Of a stretch of 7,242 bases of DNA, positions 1-4,932 are shown one piece after another (within the stretch, counting starts at the first letter, position 1; every line of letters begins with the position of its first letter). The stretch lies in NCBI GenBank assembly GCA_007124075.1, contig SLFV01000591.1, positions 1-7,242 on the forward strand. Direction: 5' to 3'. The DNA is from Roseimaritima sp. (GTDB lineage: Bacteria > Planctomycetota > Planctomycetia > Pirellulales > Pirellulaceae). A program made the position numbers and the translations under genes. The notes beneath the pieces were generated by a model. The model was not told the DNA's origin, ran no database searches, and was given only the letters and a program-made list of their open reading frames with translations.

Positions 1-402
1 AGTATAGTGCTGCCGCGAAACGCTGGCAAGTGCTTCTTTTATGTCGGTAGCATCGGCACCCGAGGCTGGCAATCCAATTCTTTCTCCGTTCACATGGAGC
101 GTTGCTCGAAAGGCACGACGGGGTTAACGGGGTTAGATGTGCTTCGTACAAGTTATGCGACCCCTTTCGAGGAAATCTGCGAAAAAAAATCCAGGGCTTT
201 CACTTGCAGCCTCAGCAGGACGTAGGCTTTTGTGCAGCTTTGCGGACGCTCCTGTCGGACCATGCAACTAACCGTTGAGGTACCTGCTGCGACGCTCTGG
301 TTCTCCGAGGGCTTTGCAGGACATCCGCCTGACACATGCTTTACCGAGTTGCAAATCCTGTGTTTGTGTCCGCTTTAAGAATCTGCCAGCCAGTGTCGAA
401 CA
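1..402. other. Upstream region without a recognisable gene
   Basis: No convincing gene is seen in these 402 bases. One frame is open from the left edge to a TAG at 223-225 on the + strand. Its translation is Cys-, Ser- and Arg-rich, has no domain I know, and lacks the composition of the two real genes, so I treat it as non-coding, although the tail of an upstream gene cannot be excluded. An in-frame TAA at 376-378 closes the reading frame of the large gene and limits its start to after that point. I see no clear -35/-10 pair, sigma-54 site, strong terminator or tRNA. The promoter of the downstream two-gene unit most likely lies here, but that is inferred from position only. Confidence 0.55.
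118..135 (+). repeat. 9-bp perfect tandem direct repeat
   Basis: The nonamer ACGGGGTTA occurs twice back to back (118-126 and 127-135), about 270 bases before the start of the large gene. Adjacent direct repeats of about one helical turn are a common form of binding site for dimeric response regulators, so this could be an operator. Only the repeat itself is seen; a role is speculation. Confidence 0.5.
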
Positions 403-3400
403 ATGTTATTTTCGCGGAAATCGGTCGAATTTGGCGAACCTGAGACGCGAGAAACTTCGTGGTTTCACATGGTCCGTCTGCGTCCAGTGTTTGATCAAAT
501 CTGGGAATTCATTCGTGACGCAGGCAGAACGGAGGAACTGGGACAGAACTTCCCGGACGCAGCCTACCTGGAACCAAGGGTACTGCTCAGCGCCACTGCG
601 ATCGCTCACGCGATTGAGGAACTGGCCAGTCTATCGCTTCACGAAAATAGTGGTTCGCTTGATGATCTTACCGTCAGCCCTGTGCAGCAAACCGGCCGGG
701 CAGATTCAGTCGTTGTGACGTCTGGTCGAGAATTGGTAGTCATTGATGCTCTGGTTGCAGATACCGATACGTTGTTGGCGGACCTTCACGCTCAGACAGA
801 TCGGAATTTCGAGGTCCTCGCTTTGGCTGCGGATCAGGACGGGGTCCAGCAAATCAGTGCGAAACTTGCCTCTTGGCATGATGTTTCCGCGATACATATG
901 GTAACGCATTCCGAGCACGGCAATCTTCGCTTGGGTAATGTCTGGTTGGGCGCAGACAATCTGGAGCAATATCGACTCGCGCTCTCGGGTTGGCAGGCTT
1001 CTTTGACGGCGGATGCGGACATCTTGTTGTACGGTTGCGATCTTGCAGGTAGCGATCACGGCCAAGCGTTTGTTAATCAATTGGCTGCCATCACGGGAGC
1101 TGATATCGCGGCGAGCGTTGATGCAACTGGTAACTCCCGGTTTGACGCGAATTGGGATTTGGAATATGCGGTGGGGACGCTGCAAACCGACCTCGCATTC
1201 ACCATGGATGTCCAGCAAAACTGGGATGGTAAGCTATCGGTGATTACAGTCACAACCTTTGATGATACGGTGGCGGACGATGGACTGATTTCCCTGCGTG
1301 AGGCCATTGCTTTGGCGAACGATGGCGACACGATCGTTCTGGCAGAGGGAAATTATCGCCTATCGATCCCCTCCACCCAATTTGGAATGAACGCGGATGG
1401 TGATCTGGATATCACAAAAGAGGTGTTCATCGTCGGGGCTGGGAAATATCAGACTGTCATTGATGGCGACGGGATTGATCGTGTTTTGGATGTGCACGCC
1501 GGTGGGCATCTAACGCTACGCGACCTAACCATTACCGGTGGCCAAGCGATCGGTACGGGGCAATCCGGAATGGGAGGCGGAATTCTCGTTCGCGACGCGT
1601 CGGCAACGCTGACTCTGGAACGCGTGCTCATCTCTAAAAATAATGCGATTCGGGGAGCAGGAATCTTCAGCGTCGGGACGGTGACGATTGTCGATAGCAC
1701 CATTGCTGACAATGGTATCGGCTGGGCGACCGACCTGGGTGGAGGGGTTTATGCCGCTGGCTCAATCAGCCTGAACCGAGTCACCCTGCATGGAAATCAA
1801 GCCGTAATCGGCGGAGGGATCTTCCAGGCAGCGGGTTCGCACACGTTGTCGTTGCACAATGTTACCGTCAGTGGCAACCATGCCAGCGCAGCCGGTGGCG
1901 GGCTGTATGCCCAAGCCGCTGCTGAGGTTTCCCACTCTACATTCACCCTCAATCACGCGGATATTGGTGGCGGGATCCGCCGTTACAGTGGGACGATGAC
2001 GATCAACAATAGTATCGTTGCGCAGAATGACGCACACGTCGACAGGGACATTGCGGGGGCATTCAGCAGTACGGGAAATAATATCTTCGGCTCCCCGGTA
2101 CATGCTTCGTATCTTCAGAACAACGACGTCATTAATGTTGATGCGAAGTTGACAGCGCTTGCTGACAATGGTGGCACGGTCTGGACACATGCGTTGCAGG
2201 TCGGCAGTCCTGCAATTGACCATGCACAATCGCTGGGAGGGACTCATGTCGATGCTCGCAATTATGTTGTTGCCGATGGACGACCCGACAGCGGGGCTTT
2301 TCAAGCCAATGCGTTTCAGATGGAAAAGATTTTTGTTGCCACGGGAGCGACCGACGGAACGATCCAGGTGGGGCAATTGGGTTCATCGGACTTTGTGGAA
2401 ATTGTCAGCGGAGCGCAGCATCCTAGCCAACTGTTTGTCGATTCGGTTAATGGCTGGGTTTACTGGAGTGAATACGAAACGGGTTCGATACGCCGTGCAA
2501 ACTTCGATGGCACCGATGTTCAGACTGTAGTGACGGGACTGTCCGGCCCTAAAGGTTTGGTCGTCGATGTGCGTGAAGACAAGATTTACTGGGCGGAGAA
2601 CTCCCCGCTGACCAACCGCATCAGTTCGGCAAATCTGGACGGGAGCCAGCAGCAAACGGTCGTTGATCTGCCTTTGTTGTCAAGTGTCGACAGGATTGTT
2701 GTCGATCTGCCGAATCAGCACCTGTACTGGAATGATTCACACACGCGAAGGATCGAACGTGTGAACCTTGATGGCACCGAACGTCAAACGGTTCATACAA
2801 GCAATCGGTCAATTTTTGACTTCGACATCGATTTCGCCGCAGGTCAACTTTTTTGGTATGAAAGGCCTACGCTTTCGATTGATCCGAGAAACGGTTCGAT
2901 CCATCGTTCGAATCTAGACGGCACCGATGCCGAGCGGATTGTAAGTGGCCTTGCTCGTTTGGAGCGTATGCAAATTGATCATGCATCGCAACAGTTGTTA
3001 TGGACAACTCGCCAGTCCGATGCGATTTATCAATCAAACTTCGATGGTTCCGCATTAACCACGTTGGCCGGTCCGGCAAACGTTGGGGTACGCGACATCG
3101 CTCTGGGGCGATCAAGCCTTGCGGTAGGACAGCCTCCTACGGCTGAATCCGGTGGACCTTATCAGCTTTACATCGGACAAGGCTTGATCATTGACGGCAG
3201 CGGATCGACCGACCCCGCCGGCCTGCCGCTAACCTACGGTTGGGACCTCAATAACGATGGTCATTTCATTCAGTACGGCGAATCCTCCTCACCGCAAACA
3301 TCGCTTTCGTGGCAAGATTTAAACGATTCGGGAATATCTGCGGAAGGGATCTATCAAATCCGGTTGCGAGTTGAAAATAGCGAAGGTGAATTTGATGTCC

Positions 3401-4932
3401 AATCCGCCACCTTGACCGTGTTGAATAACCCGCCTTTGGTCATCACCTCACCTGCCGAATGGGAACTCCCCGAAAATGAATCACAGGTAACCACCATTAC
3501 GGTTCAGCCCGCGGATCGCCCGTGGATGGGCATCACCTACGCACTGAGCGGTGGTCCAGACGCAGCGTTATTTGCACTGGATGAAGTAAACGGAACATTG
3601 GAATTCATTAACCCTCCAGATTTCGAGCAACCTCTGGACGTGGGGCAGCAGAACACGTACCACATTCAAGTCACCGTCGGCGACTTGTTCGGCAGCCAGC
3701 AGCAACAAGCGATCGTTATTTCGGTGCTTGACGTCAATGAGTATGCAGTAGGACCCATCGTTGACCTTGACTCTCTGCCCAACGAAATCGCACATGATGC
3801 CCCGATTGGAACGCAGGTGGGGTTAACCGTTTTTGCTGAAGACCTGGATGGTTCCGATACGGTCAGTTATTCATTGCTGGATTCGGCCGATGGTCGAGTC
3901 GCGATCGACCCTCTGTCGGGGGTGGTGACTTTGGCTCAATCACTCTCTGGTGATTTTGCATCGTCGTTCAATGTCGTCGTCCAGGCCCTCAGCACCGACG
4001 GTAGCCACAGTACGGCAGCCTTCGAAATCACGGTTGTTGACATTCCCGCACCCGCACCCGAGCCCGAGTTTGAACCCGAACCCGAGCCAGAGCCGACAGC
4101 GACAAGTCCCGATGACAGCACAAGTCCAGTCACCGAGGATGGTGCTGAGTCCGACCAAGCAGCGGGCAATCGGCACCGAATTAACCTTGAGGATTTAATT
4201 CTGCCGCCAGCCCTAGGGACGCCAGGATCGGGAGGCAACACGACGAATCCAAGCCCGACAGAAGGCAATTCATCGGCTGCGTCGTCGGCATCGCAATCGC
4301 CCGGACACTCCTCGCAGTCGGAGAACGAGCAATCCGAGCGTGAGGCTTCGTTGCAACAGGCTTTGGCTGCGTCAAACTCATATGACACCACCGGCGCTTC
4401 AGGTTCGCAATCAGGAGAGGGTAGCACGGAATCCGCGATTGACATTGTCGATAACGCGGAGGCCAGTTCAAGAGCCATTACACCTGGGCTGGTCGCTCAG
4501 TTAGCCACCCCAAGCCAACGTACCGTCGCATCGACACCCTCAAGCAACACCTCGCAGCCTTCGTTTGCTGATATCCCGTTGGTCGATCATGCAAGTGTTG
4601 TTTCTACGACCCTGGGTCAACCTCAATTGGTACAGGCGTTGCAATCCATGCGAACCGATGTTCGTCGTTCACTGTCCCCGATCCGGGTATCGGTTGGTGC
4701 CAGTCTGACGGCCACAACGGGCGCAACCGTTGGCTACGTTGTTTGGGTGATCCGAGGCGGAGTTTTGGTCAGTAGTGTGATGGCCAATCTACCGATGTGG
4801 CGTCTGATTGATCCGATGGCGATCTTACATTCCAGCGAGACATTGGAGGAGGATAATGAATCCCTGGAATCGATGGTCGACCAGACCCAGGAGTCCCCTC
4901 TCAAGGAGCAGGCGCAAGAGCCACAACGATGA
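403..4932 (+). CDS. Giant LEPR-XLL / DUF4347 / beta-helix / YWTD-propeller / PKD / cadherin envelope protein with C-terminal membrane anchor
   Basis: This 1509-residue mosaic is most likely an envelope or surface protein for adhesion or sensing. No enzyme activity is established. Domains in order: LEPR-XLL motif (residues 56-64, LEPRVLLSA), a planctomycete N-terminal signature; DUF4347 (about 110-276), with HMVTHSEHG around H169 and LLYGCDLAG around C212, resembling the His and Cys positions of caspase-like folds; a parallel beta-helix of the SLREAI type (about 280-636) ending in ALADNGGT and a DSGAF motif like choice-of-anchor-Q segments; a six-bladed YWTD propeller (640-902); a PKD-like domain (about 911-1008, GSGSTDP, WDLNNDG); two cadherin-like domains (about 1009-1115, ending in DVNEY, and 1116-1214); a Pro-Glu hinge (1215-1231); a Ser/Gln-rich linker (about 1232-1426); a membrane segment (about 1431-1465); and an acidic tail. 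There is no classical signal peptide and no good Shine-Dalgarno sequence. ATG 403 is the first start after the in-frame stop at 376, but M23 (position 469) is possible. The gene overlaps the kinase gene by 4 nt. Confidence 0.9.
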   Translation: MLFSRKSVEFGEPETRETSWFHMVRLRPVFDQIWEFIRDAGRTEELGQNFPDAAYLEPRVLLSATAIAHAIEELASLSLHENSGSLDDLTVSPVQQTGRADSVVVTSGRELVVIDALVADTDTLLADLHAQTDRNFEVLALAADQDGVQQISAKLASWHDVSAIHMVTHSEHGNLRLGNVWLGADNLEQYRLALSGWQASLTADADILLYGCDLAGSDHGQAFVNQLAAITGADIAASVDATGNSRFDANWDLEYAVGTLQTDLAFTMDVQQNWDGKLSVITVTTFDDTVADDGLISLREAIALANDGDTIVLAEGNYRLSIPSTQFGMNADGDLDITKEVFIVGAGKYQTVIDGDGIDRVLDVHAGGHLTLRDLTITGGQAIGTGQSGMGGGILVRDASATLTLERVLISKNNAIRGAGIFSVGTVTIVDSTIADNGIGWATDLGGGVYAAGSISLNRVTLHGNQAVIGGGIFQAAGSHTLSLHNVTVSGNHASAAGGGLYAQAAAEVSHSTFTLNHADIGGGIRRYSGTMTINNSIVAQNDAHVDRDIAGAFSSTGNNIFGSPVHASYLQNNDVINVDAKLTALADNGGTVWTHALQVGSPAIDHAQSLGGTHVDARNYVVADGRPDSGAFQANAFQMEKIFVATGATDGTIQVGQLGSSDFVEIVSGAQHPSQLFVDSVNGWVYWSEYETGSIRRANFDGTDVQTVVTGLSGPKGLVVDVREDKIYWAENSPLTNRISSANLDGSQQQTVVDLPLLSSVDRIVVDLPNQHLYWNDSHTRRIERVNLDGTERQTVHTSNRSIFDFDIDFAAGQLFWYERPTLSIDPRNGSIHRSNLDGTDAERIVSGLARLERMQIDHASQQLLWTTRQSDAIYQSNFDGSALTTLAGPANVGVRDIALGRSSLAVGQPPTAESGGPYQLYIGQGLIIDGSGSTDPAGLPLTYGWDLNNDGHFIQYGESSSPQTSLSWQDLNDSGISAEGIYQIRLRVENSEGEFDVQSATLTVLNNPPLVITSPAEWELPENESQVTTITVQPADRPWMGITYALSGGPDAALFALDEVNGTLEFINPPDFEQPLDVGQQNTYHIQVTVGDLFGSQQQQAIVISVLDVNEYAVGPIVDLDSLPNEIAHDAPIGTQVGLTVFAEDLDGSDTVSYSLLDSADGRVAIDPLSGVVTLAQSLSGDFASSFNVVVQALSTDGSHSTAAFEITVVDIPAPAPEPEFEPEPEPEPTATSPDDSTSPVTEDGAESDQAAGNRHRINLEDLILPPALGTPGSGGNTTNPSPTEGNSSAASSASQSPGHSSQSENEQSEREASLQQALAASNSYDTTGASGSQSGEGSTESAIDIVDNAEASSRAITPGLVAQLATPSQRTVASTPSSNTSQPSFADIPLVDHASVVSTTLGQPQLVQALQSMRTDVRRSLSPIRVSVGASLTATTGATVGYVVWVIRGGVLVSSVMANLPMWRLIDPMAILHSSETLEEDNESLESMVDQTQESPLKEQAQEPQR
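730..1230 (+). other. DUF4347 domain within the large protein
   Basis: Residues about 110-276 match the pattern I know for DUF4347: an opening ELVVID-like strand followed by TLLADL, then a His-containing strand and loop (HMVTHSEHGNLRLG, H169 and H172), an ADILLYGCDLAG strand with C212, then GQAFVNQLAAITGADIAAS and DATG, and a closing NWDGKL. This domain usually sits near the N-terminus of giant repeat proteins in Gram-negative and planctomycete genomes. A His at the end of one strand and a Cys after another is the arrangement of clan CD (caspase-like) peptidases. The usual SHGS after the His is here THSE. Domain identity is fairly sure; catalysis is not. Confidence 0.8.
1573..1983 (+). repeat. 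Gly-rich beta-helix rung repeats (GGGI/V/L-aromatic)
   Basis: Six copies of a GGG(I/V/L) turn, most followed by an aromatic residue, begin at residues 391, 418 (GAGIF), 446, 470, 498 and 522. The spacing is 27, 28, 24, 28 and 24 residues, roughly one rung of a right-handed parallel beta-helix. Between them lie short strands such as VTIVDSTI, SLNRVTL, SLHNVTV and TINNSIV with recurring Asn positions. The pattern resembles polymorphic outer membrane protein-type and pectate-lyase-type beta-helices, usually linked to surface attachment or polysaccharide binding. The repeats are diverged at the protein level and not recent DNA duplications. Confidence 0.8.
2320..3108 (+). repeat. Six-bladed YWTD (LDL-receptor class B-like) beta-propeller repeats
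   Basis: Residues 640-902 hold six imperfect repeats of about 40-45 residues, enough to close one propeller. The YW-type motifs are VYWSE (W688), IYWAE (W730), LYWND (W776), LFWYE (W818) and LLWTT (W867); the first blade has the degenerate IFVAT. Most blades then show an I-x-R/S-x-N-(F/L)-D-G-(T/S) strand such as RRANFDGTD, SSANLDGSQ, ERVNLDGTE and HRSNLDGTD. This is the signature of the LDL-receptor class B / YWTD family, which in animals binds protein ligands. The ligand here is unknown. Confidence 0.88.
4045..4095 (+). repeat. Pro-Glu hinge encoded by hexanucleotide repeats
   Basis: Residues 1215-1231 read as a Pro-Ala then Pro-Glu dipeptide tract, interrupted once by Phe1223. It is encoded by near-repeats of CCCGCA, CCCGAG and CCCGAA. 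It sits exactly between the second cadherin-like domain and the low-complexity linker, so it probably acts as a stiff, extended spacer. Six-base units can change in number without a frameshift, so length variation between strains is plausible. Confidence 0.8.
4681..4827 (+). other. C-terminal membrane module (GYVVWVIRGG ... PMWRLIDPMAIL)
   Basis: Residues 1427-1475 form a hydrophobic stretch (about 1431-1450) with the signature GYVVWVIRGG, then a second short hydrophobic run ending in LPMWRLIDP and AIL, then an acidic tail of about 34 residues. As I recall it, a similar tail (GYVxWxxRGGxLLxSLLxxxPxWRxxDPLPVL in outline) ends other giant planctomycete and proteobacterial repeat proteins; I could not check this here. 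It is most simply a membrane anchor. Topology is uncertain, because Arg residues lie just before the first hydrophobic run as well as after it. The module lies immediately before the overlapping kinase gene. Confidence 0.65.
4929..4932 (+). promoter_or_regulatory. ATGA stop-start overlap (translational coupling site)
   Basis: The TGA of the large gene (4930-4932) overlaps the ATG of the kinase gene (4929-4931). The kinase frame has a stop at 4857-4859 and no other usable start between it and 4929, so the overlap start is well supported. The nearest Shine-Dalgarno-like sequence, AAGGAG at 4903-4908, is about 20 bases upstream, too far for normal initiation. This suggests that ribosomes ending on the first gene re-initiate on the second. 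Confidence 0.85.

Noticed and set aside
7..225. Open frame from the left edge to TAG at 223-225 as a possible gene or gene end.
   Set aside because: No recognisable domain, unusual composition and only a GTG start. Kept only as an uncertain remark on the upstream region.
208..231. Inverted repeat AGCCT / AGGCT followed by TTTT, as a possible Rho-independent terminator.
   Set aside because: The stem is only five base pairs with an 11-base loop and a short T-run, too weak to call.
1762..2376. Reverse-strand open frame of 204 codons opposite the beta-helix.
   Set aside because: A shadow of the repeat-rich coding strand, with no recognisable domain and with the forward gene clearly real.
3936..4478. 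Long reverse-strand open frame (180 codons) opposite the hinge and linker of the large protein.
   Set aside because: It is rich in Ser, Gly, Pro and Cys, as expected from the complement of a low-complexity Pro-Glu/Ser-Gln coding region, and it lies fully inside a well-supported gene.
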